From a virus, in the IMG/VR virus record IMGVR_UViG_3300014962_000027, positions 1 to 35,045 of that record: 35,045 bases of DNA; one strand, given 5' to 3'. The notes beneath the pieces are model-generated. The model searched no databases, had not been told where the DNA came from, and was given only the letters and a program-made list of their open reading frames with translations. Shown in pieces: positions 29,831 through 35,045 of the stretch. The position numbers and the translations under genes were made by a program. Positions within the stretch are counted from its first letter, which is position 1, and each line of letters starts with the position of its first letter.

Positions 29831-29955
29831 CCCACGACCCCCTGTGCCTCTGGCTGAAACTCCCACCAGAGGAAAAAGCCGCCATGCAGGATTGCGCGGT
29901 TTGCGACCTGATTGTCAAGGTCAGGGCTGACGAGCGGTCTAAATACCCCGCCTAG
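29827..29955 (+). CDS. Tandem Cys-rich mini-protein 3 (42 aa)
   Basis: ATG 29827 overlaps the second copy's stop; TAG at 29953. 'MTHDPLCLWLKLPPEEKAAM' and 'CAVCDLIVKVRADERSK' give the most conserved family member. CxxC replaces the CxC of copies one and two. The small size kept it below usual gene-calling limits. Function unknown. Confidence 0.72.
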   Translation: MTHDPLCLWLKLPPEEKAAMQDCAVCDLIVKVRADERSKYPA

Positions 29956-30139
29956 TCACTTCAGTGGCTCCAAGGTCGGCTTGGCACCGAACGCCGGATA
30001 GGTGAGGCTGCGCCCCTGTCTGCACCCAACAGGGTCCGGCACCCATTTTCTTAGTAGCACAGGATTGGGCCGACATGGATAGGCTTGTGCGAACGGTGAC
30101 GGCACGCTGACTGTCAGACGGCACTGCCACTATTGACAC

Positions 30140-30490
30140 ATGACCAGTCCCTGCAATGACCCCATCATCGCCCTGGCGCCGGACGACTCCGTGCCCCAGT
30201 GCCCCACCTGCGGTTCACAGGGCCGCCGATGCGTCAACCCCGACGGCACCCTAGCGTGGCCCTGGCACGCCTCTAGGACCGTCCTGTACGACGCGGCCTG
30301 GCTTGCCTCCGACCGGGCAGGAATGGGCTTCACCGAAACCCTGCAAGCCACCACGGCCTATGTGTCGGCCTACCTCGCGGGCGTGGCAGACGCGCAGCGA
30401 GGCGCTGCCGTCATTGATGCCGACGAGGTTGCACCTCACCTTGCGGCTGCACAGGAAGCCCTGCGGGACCTGCTCCCCGTCAAGTCCTAG
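30140..30490 (+). CDS. Zinc-finger protein (116 aa)
   Basis: ATG 30140. A single zinc-knuckle unit, 'CPTCGSQGRRCVNPDGTLAW' (C21, C24, C31) followed by 'PWHASR' (H43), is typical of a small actinophage and actinobacterial zinc-finger family whose members bind nucleic acid. A helical remainder (residues 60-116: TETLQATTAYVSAYLAGVAD) ends Ala-rich. No ribosome site is evident upstream and the 184-base gap before it has no other feature I can name, so leaderless or weak translation is possible. It converges on the leftward HTH gene. Confidence 0.65.
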   Translation: MTSPCNDPIIALAPDDSVPQCPTCGSQGRRCVNPDGTLAWPWHASRTVLYDAAWLASDRAGMGFTETLQATTAYVSAYLAGVADAQRGAAVIDADEVAPHLAAAQEALRDLLPVKS

Positions 30491-30516
30491 GCGTTTATCA
30501 AGAAGTAAGCGACGGG

Positions 30517-30837
30517 CTAGAGCTTGCCGAGCGCCCGGCGCACGGTCATGCGGTCAACGCCAGCCAGCTCGGCCGCTGACACTTCCGACAGACCGCGCTC
30601 GACGGCCGTCACGATGGCGGCGTAGCACGCCGCAGCTGCCTCGCGCTCGCGCTCCTTGGCTTTTGCCCACGCCTTGCCGGCACGGTCCAGCTCTTTGGCT
30701 GCGGCCTCGGGCCATTTCTCCCATTTGGCCGTAGCGGCTCTGTGGCAATTAGCGCACAGCCATTCGCCGTCTTTGCGGGTACGAACGGATGCGCCGCAGT
30801 TGACGCACCCACTGGCCGGGGCCTGATCGCGGCTCAT
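30517..30837 (-). CDS. Zinc-ribbon/HTH DNA-binding regulator
   Basis: A 106-aa protein, leftward, from ATG 30837, overlapping the preceding 52-aa gene by four bases (ATGA). CVNC (C11, C14) and CANC (C28, C31) form a zinc ribbon, a charged helix (residues 40-68) follows, and 'SEVSAAELAGVDRMTVRRALGKL' (84-106) is a clear helix-turn-helix, with the recognition helix at about residues 96-105. It is the best candidate transcriptional repressor in this window, transcribed away from the palindromic operator at 31025-31053. Similar small HTH proteins of phage Rep-like origin also exist, so immunity function is inference. Confidence 0.75.
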   Translation of the reverse strand: MSRDQAPASGCVNCGASVRTRKDGEWLCANCHRAATAKWEKWPEAAAKELDRAGKAWAKAKEREREAAAACYAAIVTAVERGLSEVSAAELAGVDRMTVRRALGKL

Positions 30838-30992
30838 CGGGCCACCCCCTGCTCCGCGTTGTAGGTGGCCAGAGCAGCGTGGAACGCGTCTACGCTGCCG
30901 AACCGCGCGATCCCGTCATCGAGGAATCGGCCGATGGCCTGGGCCATGGTGGCGTAGGTAGCCGGGTGGATGTTGGCTGATGTGGCGTTCAT
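30834..30992 (-). CDS. Small 52-aa leftward protein
   Basis: Start chosen at ATG 30992, preceded by GAGGGGG six bases upstream; a longer reading to 31112 would cover the operator. The 52-aa protein is Ala-rich and helical ('NATSANIHPATYATMAQAIG', then 'FLDDGIARFGSVDAFHAALA'). It is coupled to the zinc-ribbon/HTH gene, so it may be its partner or co-regulator. No family recognised. Confidence 0.7.
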   Translation of the reverse strand: MNATSANIHPATYATMAQAIGRFLDDGIARFGSVDAFHAALATYNAEQGVAR

Positions 30993-31024
30993 TTGGTGCC
31001 CCCTCGTGTCGGTGCCTTGCCTTA

Positions 31025-31053
31025 TGTAGAGGACTCTACACCATTCTGTAGAG
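31025..31053. promoter_or_regulatory. Palindromic operator with TGTAGAG sites
   Basis: TGTAGAG (31025-31031) and CTCTACA (31034-31040) form a perfect 7-bp-arm palindrome around a GA centre, and a third TGTAGAG lies at 31047-31053. Nearby CGGGAATTTCCCG (31069-31081) is another symmetrical element. They sit between the leftward HTH operon and the rightward glycosyltransferase gene, i.e. where a divergent operator would be. The -35/-10 boxes cannot be assigned confidently. Confidence 0.6.
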
Positions 31054-31110
31054 CCGTCAACAGCAAACCGGGAATTTCCCGAAAAAGTTTCCGCACAGAG
31101 GGGGTCACAC

Positions 31111-32208
31111 ATGAAGGTCGCCGTCTACTCCATCGCCAAAGACGAAGCCGCCCACGTTGAGCGGTGGGCATCCTCTGCCGCCGACGCCGACTGTCTAGTC
31201 CTCCTTGACACCGGCTCCACCGACGGCACGCCCGACCTCGCCGCCGACCTCGGGGTCGACACCCACGTCCGCACCTTCCGGCCGTGGCGGTTCGACCACG
31301 CCCGCAACACCGCCCTGGCCCTGGTCCCCGACGATGTGGACTATTGCATCGCGCTCGACCTCGATGAGGTGCTGGTCCCCGGGTGGCGCGACGCCCTAGA
31401 GACCGCGCATCGGGAAGGCTGGACCCGGCCCCGCTACCGGTACACGTGGAGCTGGAACCCCGACGGGTCCCCCGGCCTCACCTACGGCGGCGACAAGATT
31501 CACGCCCGGCACGGCTACTACTGGCGGCACCCCGTCCACGAAGTCATCACCCCCCTCGGGGCCGAAACCCAGGGCTGGGTCAGCCTGGAGATTCACCACC
31601 ACCCCGACGCCTCCAAGTCCCGCTCCCAGTACCTGCCCCTGCTGCGACAGGCCGTGGACGAGGACCCGGCCGACGATAGGAACGCCTATTACCTGGCACG
31701 GGAACTCCTGTTCGCCGGCCGCCACGACGAAGCCCGCGCCGAATTCCACCGCTACCTCGCCCTGCCCCGCGCCACCTGGGACGCCGAACGCAGTAAGGCC
31801 ATGCGCTACCTCGCGCAGCTCGACCCCGACCAGGCCGAACGCTGGCTCCTCCGCGCCACCGCCGAAGCCCCGCACCGGCGCGAACCCTGGGTTGACCTCG
31901 CCCAGCACTACCACGACACCGGGCAATGGGTCGCCTGCCTAGCCGCCGCCCGCCGCGCCCTCGACTACACCGACCAGCCCCTGGAATACCTGTGCGAACC
32001 GGACGCCTGGGGCGCGAAACCCCACGACCTCGCCGCGCTGGCCTCCTGGCATTTGGGCCTGTACGGCGACGCCAAACGGTACGGCCGGCAGGCCGTCCAG
32101 CACGACCCCACGAATCCGCGACTAGCAGCCAACTACGACCACTACCGGGAGGCCGCATGCCCTTCCTCATCGCCTTCCTCGCCGGCTTCATCGTCGGATC
32201 AGCACTAG
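31111..32208 (+). CDS. Glycosyltransferase with TPR-like repeats
   Basis: ATG 31111 with GAGGGGG eight bases upstream; 365 aa. N-terminal GT-A (family 2-type) domain: 'VAVYSIAKDEAAHVERW', 'LLDTGSTDGT', and 'ALDLDEVL' carrying the DxD metal motif (D83, D85). 'GDKIHARHGYYWRHPVHEVI' continues the fold. From residue ~185 are TPR-like helical repeats ('NAYYLARELLFAGRHDEARA', 'EPWVDLAQHYHDTGQWVACL'). Such enzymes occur in many actinophages and are thought to glycosylate virion proteins or host surface. The last 15 codons overlap a small membrane-peptide gene and are low-complexity. Confidence 0.88.
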   Translation: MKVAVYSIAKDEAAHVERWASSAADADCLVLLDTGSTDGTPDLAADLGVDTHVRTFRPWRFDHARNTALALVPDDVDYCIALDLDEVLVPGWRDALETAHREGWTRPRYRYTWSWNPDGSPGLTYGGDKIHARHGYYWRHPVHEVITPLGAETQGWVSLEIHHHPDASKSRSQYLPLLRQAVDEDPADDRNAYYLARELLFAGRHDEARAEFHRYLALPRATWDAERSKAMRYLAQLDPDQAERWLLRATAEAPHRREPWVDLAQHYHDTGQWVACLAAARRALDYTDQPLEYLCEPDAWGAKPHDLAALASWHLGLYGDAKRYGRQAVQHDPTNPRLAANYDHYREAACPSSSPSSPASSSDQH

Positions 32209-32225
32209 CCGAACGCCACCGCTAA
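32157..32225 (+). CDS. Overlapping 22-aa membrane peptide
   Basis: ATG 32157 lies in a different frame within the 3' end of the glycosyltransferase, preceded by a strong GGGAGG site. It encodes 22 residues, MPFLIAFLAGFIVGSALAER then HR: one hydrophobic helix with a basic end. It ends at TAA 32223. The Shine-Dalgarno and the clear membrane segment support translation, but so short a product could also be chance. Confidence 0.45.
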   Translation: MPFLIAFLAGFIVGSALAERHR

Positions 32226-32262
32226 CCCACGCCCCCGCGGCAGACCGCAACAGGAGACCACC

Positions 32263-32508
32263 ATGCCCACCTGGCTCGATGAGGCTTCCGAGCTCCTCAC
32301 CTGGCTCACCATCGCGTCCATCGTCCTCGGCGGCCTCGCCGTCCTCGGCCGCTTCTACATGAAGTGGCTACGCGACGTGATCCGCGACGAAGTCTCAGCC
32401 CATACAAGCCTCATCCAGCCGACATCCAACGGCGGCAAATCACTCCCCGACATCGCCGCCAAGGTTGACCGCATCCTCGACCGACTCGACATGAAGGACA
32501 CCAAGTGA
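32263..32508 (+). CDS. Small membrane protein of lysis cassette (DUF2746-like)
   Basis: ATG 32263 with CAGGAGA upstream; 81 aa. One hydrophobic helix (residues ~12-33: LTWLTIASIVLGGLAVLGRF) then a charged coil, 'LPDIAAKVDRILDRLDM', resembling DUF2746 proteins encoded beside actinophage endolysins. Probably a holin partner or antiholin-type regulator (inference from position). Its stop overlaps the next GTG. Confidence 0.72.
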   Translation: MPTWLDEASELLTWLTIASIVLGGLAVLGRFYMKWLRDVIRDEVSAHTSLIQPTSNGGKSLPDIAAKVDRILDRLDMKDTK

Positions 32509-32765
32509 ACTCATTCAGCGAATGGCTCGCCAAGAGCCCCCTCGCCTCCGCGCTACGGGTATTCGTCGCCATCGTCGCCACCATGGCCATTACGGATTGG
32601 TCAACTAAGGGAACCATCGACATGGGCGCGTGGCAGACGTATGTCATCGCCGGACTGGTCAGCGCCGTCCCGGTCGTGACCCGGTGGCTCAACCCCGCAG
32701 ACCCCTCATTCGGCCGCGGCTCAGGCGTCAAGAACCCCTTCGACGTATTCGGAACGGAGGACTAA
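32505..32765 (+). CDS. Holin-like protein (two membrane helices)
   Basis: GTG 32505; 86 aa. Two hydrophobic segments, residues ~16-30 (ALRVFVAIVATMAI) and ~44-59 (TYVIAGLVSAVPVV), then a polar tail with 'NPADPSFGRGSGVKNPFD'. Size, two helices and location directly before the M15 endolysin (shared base) make it the probable holin that permits endolysin exit. No signature distinguishes it from other two-helix membrane proteins. Confidence 0.72.
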   Translation: MNSFSEWLAKSPLASALRVFVAIVATMAITDWSTKGTIDMGAWQTYVIAGLVSAVPVVTRWLNPADPSFGRGSGVKNPFDVFGTED

Positions 32766-33313
32766 TGCCCACATCAATCAACGGCTGGCCCGTGCTGGAC
32801 AACCCCGCCTGGGGCGACCCGCGGCTGGCCACCAAGCCAATCCCCGCCTGCCCCACCCGCAAGCTCACCATGAACAAAGACGTGCTGCCCCTGTTCCTGG
32901 CGTTTGCATCGGACTACCACCGGGAGATAGCCCCCCTGGACACCGGCGCCCTTGACGACTGGTCCTACGACTACCGCATCGCCCGCGCGTCCGGCTCATG
33001 GTCCGACCACTCGTCAGGCACCGCCATTGACCTCAACGCCTCCAAGGAAGGCGGCCTCGGCTACGGCCCCCTCGCATGGTGGAAGCAAGGCAAGCGGGCA
33101 CTCACCGCTCGCCGTCTCAAGAGGCGCTACAAGGTCCTCATGTGGGGCGGCGCCAAAGACCTCGGGGGCGACTACTACCTCGCCAACGACACCGACTGGA
33201 TGCATTGGGCGCTGAAGCCCGGCACGACCCCCGGCCAGGTCCAGGCCGTCATCGCCGAACTCGGCATCACGAAAGACGGCGTGCGAACCAAGGGACCGAA
33301 ACTTCCCGCCTAA
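32765..33313 (+). CDS. Endolysin, M15 peptidase
   Basis: ATG 32765 shares a base with the holin-like gene stop; 182 aa. 'SDHSSGTAIDLN' (H82, D89) and 'DTDWMHWAL' (H147) supply the zinc-binding H-D-H of M15 VanY/Ply500-type L-alanyl-D-glutamate or D-Ala-D-Ala carboxypeptidase enzymes. 'DDWSYDYR' and the 'LMWGGAKDLGGDYY' strand complete the fold. It has no signal peptide, so it depends on the holin-like protein. No wall-binding domain follows the catalytic one. Confidence 0.92.
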   Translation: MPTSINGWPVLDNPAWGDPRLATKPIPACPTRKLTMNKDVLPLFLAFASDYHREIAPLDTGALDDWSYDYRIARASGSWSDHSSGTAIDLNASKEGGLGYGPLAWWKQGKRALTARRLKRRYKVLMWGGAKDLGGDYYLANDTDWMHWALKPGTTPGQVQAVIAELGITKDGVRTKGPKLPA

Positions 33314-33326
33314 CCCTGGAGAGGGT

Positions 33327-33599
33327 ATGAGCCTCAGCGACGACCTCGCCCAATTGGAAGCCGCCCGCAAGAACGTGGGCGGTAAGCAATGCCGCATCGC
33401 CGAACTGCTGGAGGAACTGGACCCGCAAGACGCCGCCGCCCTCGTGCACCTCATTGACGGCACGAAGGTGTACGGCACCCAGATCGCCAACGCCCTGACC
33501 CGCAACGGGCACAAGGTGTCCAGCGGCAACGTGCAGCACCACCGGCGTCGCGCCAAGGGCGCCGGCTGCTCCTGTCCCCGGCCCGAGGGCAAAGGGTGA
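33327..33599 (+). CDS. Putative HTH-like protein (90 aa)
   Basis: ATG 33327 with GGAGAGGG upstream; 90 aa. A helical N-terminal part ('DDLAQLEAARKNVGGKQCRI') is followed by 'VYGTQIANALTRNGHKVSSG' and 'NVQHHRRRAKG', which look like a helix-turn-helix with a basic end, then 'CSCP'. It occurs after endolysin genes in other actinophages. Possibly a regulator of lysis or DNA-binding protein; not confirmed. It overlaps the next GTG by four bases. Confidence 0.65.
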   Translation: MSLSDDLAQLEAARKNVGGKQCRIAELLEELDPQDAAALVHLIDGTKVYGTQIANALTRNGHKVSSGNVQHHRRRAKGAGCSCPRPEGKG

Positions 33600-34357
33600 G
33601 TCTCGCCGACGACCTGGCCGCCCTCGAGGACCGCGAACCCCGCGTCCTCACCCTGGACATTGAGACCTCGCCGAACGTGGTCTACGCCTGGGGCTTGTAC
33701 GGACAAGACATCGGCGTGAGCCAGATCATCGAGCCCAGCCGGGTGCTGTGCTTCGCGGCCAAATGGCAGGGCGAGCCCGTGCAATTCTGGAGCGAGCACC
33801 ACGACGGGCGCGAGGCCATGGTCGCGGCCGCCCACCGGCTACTGGACGAAGCCGACATCGTCGTGGGCTACAACCACGCCCGCTTCGACATCCCGCACCT
33901 CAACCGGGAATTCGTCGCGGCCGGATACGGGCCACCCAGCCCGTACCAGAACGTCGACCTCTACAAGGTCGCCAAGCAGCACTTCAAGTTCGCGTCCAAC
34001 AAGCTCGGGTACATCACCGAGCGCCTGGGCCTGGACACCAAATTGGAAACCGGCGGGCAGCAACTGTGGAACCGGGTGCTGGCCGGCGACGACGAAGCAT
34101 GGGGGCTCTTTCGTGACTACAACTGCACCGACGTCGTCATCACCGAGGCGCTCCTCATGCGCCTGCTGGCATGGATTCGACTCCCCCACATCGGACTGTG
34201 GACCGGCGAACTTTCCAACTGCTACGCCTGCGACTCCCCCAACCTCACCCCCGCCGGCACCGTCTACGCCAAGACCAACGCCTGGCCCAAGCTCTGCTGC
34301 GACGACTGCGGAGCCTGGAACAAGGTCCTCAAGAACGGACAGACCCGTGCCGCGTGA
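33596..34357 (+). CDS. DEDDy-type 3'-5' exonuclease with zinc ribbon
   Basis: GTG 33596, coupled to the upstream gene; 253 aa. 'VLTLDIETSPN' (D21, E23), 'VVGYNHARFDIPHLNREF' (D98), and 'DYNCTDVVITEALL' (Y175, D179; the YxxxD form) place it in the RNase-H-fold DnaQ/YprB-like DEDDy nuclease class. The C-terminal 'CYAC' (C209, C212) with 'CCDDC' (C234-C238) is a zinc ribbon that may bind DNA or RNA. Roles such as proof-reading, RNA processing or degrading host DNA are plausible. It lies beside the lysis cassette. Confidence 0.82.
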   Translation: MSLADDLAALEDREPRVLTLDIETSPNVVYAWGLYGQDIGVSQIIEPSRVLCFAAKWQGEPVQFWSEHHDGREAMVAAAHRLLDEADIVVGYNHARFDIPHLNREFVAAGYGPPSPYQNVDLYKVAKQHFKFASNKLGYITERLGLDTKLETGGQQLWNRVLAGDDEAWGLFRDYNCTDVVITEALLMRLLAWIRLPHIGLWTGELSNCYACDSPNLTPAGTVYAKTNAWPKLCCDDCGAWNKVLKNGQTRAA

Positions 34358-34619
34358 GATCGACTTCACCCTCGCCACCGAGGCGTGCGAGCTCGTCACC
34401 GGGCCACGGCAGGCCGCCTACGCCCACCCGAGCATCAACTTCGCCCGCATCGCCAAGGGCTGGGAGATGGTCCTGGGGCATGCCGTCACGCCCGAGCAGG
34501 TCGGCCTGTGCATGGTCGTGGTGAAACTCGCGCGCGAAGTCAACGGCCACAAGCGGGACAACATCGTCGACGCCATCGGCTATTTGCTCACCACCGACGC
34601 CTGCCGGGAGGACAACTAA
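34347..34619 (+). CDS. DUF6378-like phage protein
   Basis: GTG 34347 inside the exonuclease 3' end; 90 aa. 'ATEACELVTGPRQAAYAHPS', 'FARIAKGWEMVLGHAVTP', 'GLCMVVVKLAREVNG' and 'DAIGYLL' match DUF6378, a helical family common in phages and related in shape to MazG-type nucleotide pyrophosphohydrolases. Its actual activity is unknown. Its stop and the next start share a base (TAATG). Confidence 0.78.
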   Translation: MPREIDFTLATEACELVTGPRQAAYAHPSINFARIAKGWEMVLGHAVTPEQVGLCMVVVKLAREVNGHKRDNIVDAIGYLLTTDACREDN

Positions 34620-34852
34620 TGGCCCATACCGTCAACCTCTGGTTGAGCATTCGTTTCGGCCAGCTCGAGGTCAACCTCTCCGCCGACGACGTCTCCTCCT
34701 ATGCGCCCGACGTGGTCGACGACCTGGCCAAGCAAGGCATCCGGGCCTTCACCGAGGCCATCTCCGAACTCCGCGCTCACGGCGTCATCCCCTCCTCGGA
34801 TGATCCGGCCGACGAGGACGACGACGAGGACGACGAAGACACAACTGAATAG
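34619..34852 (+). CDS. Acidic hypothetical protein (77 aa)
   Basis: ATG 34619 with GGGAGGAC upstream. An N-terminal beta-like 'HTVNLWLSIRFGQLEVNLSA' leads into a helical middle and a strongly acidic tail (DEDDDEDDEDTTE). The acidic end resembles DNA-mimic or chaperone-binding tails, but nothing else is recognised. It is the last gene before the bidirectional terminator. Confidence 0.65.
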   Translation: MAHTVNLWLSIRFGQLEVNLSADDVSSYAPDVVDDLAKQGIRAFTEAISELRAHGVIPSSDDPADEDDDEDDEDTTE

Positions 34853-34870
34853 GCGCTAGGCAGCGCACGC

Positions 34871-34911
34871 GAAAGGCCCCCGCTCCCGTATGAGGGAAGC
34901 GGGGGCCTTTC
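34871..34911. terminator. Bidirectional intrinsic terminator
   Basis: GAAAGGCCCCCGCT (34871-34884) pairs perfectly with AGCGGGGGCCTTTC (34898-34911), a 14-bp stem with an inner CCC/GGG pair. The A-rich left foot and T-rich right foot serve both directions. On the circular map it separates the rightward late operon ending at 34852 from the leftward gene ending at 2. Confidence 0.9.
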
Positions 34912-34947
34912 GTCGTCTAGGACGCCGCGCGGGTCAGGGCAGGGCCA

Positions 34948-35045
34948 CTAAGGCCCCCCCCCCCCCGCTACCCGGGCCAGGGTGAGCATGGCCTGGGCGG
35001 TGGCCAGGGCCGACTCGGCCGCCGCAATGGCCGCGGCGAGCTGCA
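34948..35045. repeat. Terminal direct repeat, right copy
   Basis: Identical to 2-99. It therefore carries a duplicate of the last 32 codons of the leftward 110-aa gene, with the same TAG stop (34948-34950) and 13-base run (34954-34966). It is not a second gene; the truncated copy ends at the window edge. Confidence 0.85.

Noticed and set aside
30133-30138. TTGACA immediately before ATG 30140
   Set aside because: It is too close to the start codon to serve as a -35 for this gene and lacks a -10.
31084-31112. Longer start (to 31112) for the leftward 52-aa gene
   Set aside because: The extension has no ribosome site and would run through the operator; ATG 30992 has GAGGGGG at proper spacing.
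1-35045. Integrase, partition or cI-like repressor genes that would mark a temperate phage
   Set aside because: None of the proteins shows tyrosine- or serine-recombinase, ParA/ParB or cI-like motifs; only an excisionase-like HTH and a zinc-ribbon/HTH protein were found.

Overview
The window looks like one complete, circularly assembled genome (about 34.9 kb unique) of a tailed, long-tailed (siphovirus-type) phage of a high-GC actinobacterium. A WhiB-family Fe-S regulator and an Lsr2-type DNA-binding domain point to Actinobacteria, since both families are essentially confined to that phylum and its phages. An HK97-type terminase, portal, protease and capsid plus a tape-measure protein place it among siphoviruses. 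Bases 2-99 are repeated exactly at 34948-35045, so the ends are most simply an assembly overlap of a circular or concatemeric molecule. I see no integrase, recognisable cI-type repressor, tRNA gene, CRISPR array or insertion sequence.

Layout. (1) 2-749: one leftward small gene whose 3' end holds a 13-base G/C run, then a 415-bp non-coding region with repeated short motifs and hairpins. (2) 750-8654: a tightly overlapping rightward early operon: two small membrane proteins, a minimal Lsr2-like protein, a PD-(D/E)XK nuclease, a secreted lytic transglycosylase-like enzyme, an excisionase-like HTH protein, a zinc-finger peptide, WhiB, a Cas4/RecB-like exonuclease, an SSB-like protein and a primase-helicase. 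A cluster of GTGGAA repeats follows the primase-helicase. (3) 8626-9309: a promoter/terminator/small-gene arrangement and a leftward HIRAN-domain gene. (4) 9389-18661: packaging and head genes: HNH nuclease, a candidate cos site, terminase, portal, prohead protease fused to a Dps/ferritin-like domain, capsid, connectors, two tail-tube paralogues and frameshifted tail chaperones. (5) 18663-28943: tail genes, including tape measure, hub, S74 fibre, collagen-like fibre and glycine-rich adhesin. The distal part is visibly lower in GC. (6) 29023-31110: accessory region with a 76-bp inverted repeat, three tandem paralogous Cys-containing mini-genes, and a small leftward zinc-ribbon/HTH regulator operon facing a palindromic operator. 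(7) 31111-34911: glycosyltransferase, lysis cassette (small membrane proteins, holin-like protein, M15 endolysin), DEDDy exonuclease, a DUF6378-like protein, and a strong bidirectional terminator.

How it works together (inference). The nuclease, exonuclease, SSB-like protein and primase-helicase would drive replication using the host polymerase. WhiB and the Lsr2-like protein probably interfere with host transcription and xenogeneic silencing. HNH and terminase package DNA into an HK97-like head. The protease-Dps fusion is the most unusual gene: it would place a DNA-protective ferritin fold inside the procapsid. The tail carries several receptor-binding modules, and lysis uses the M15 peptidase plus a holin-like protein.
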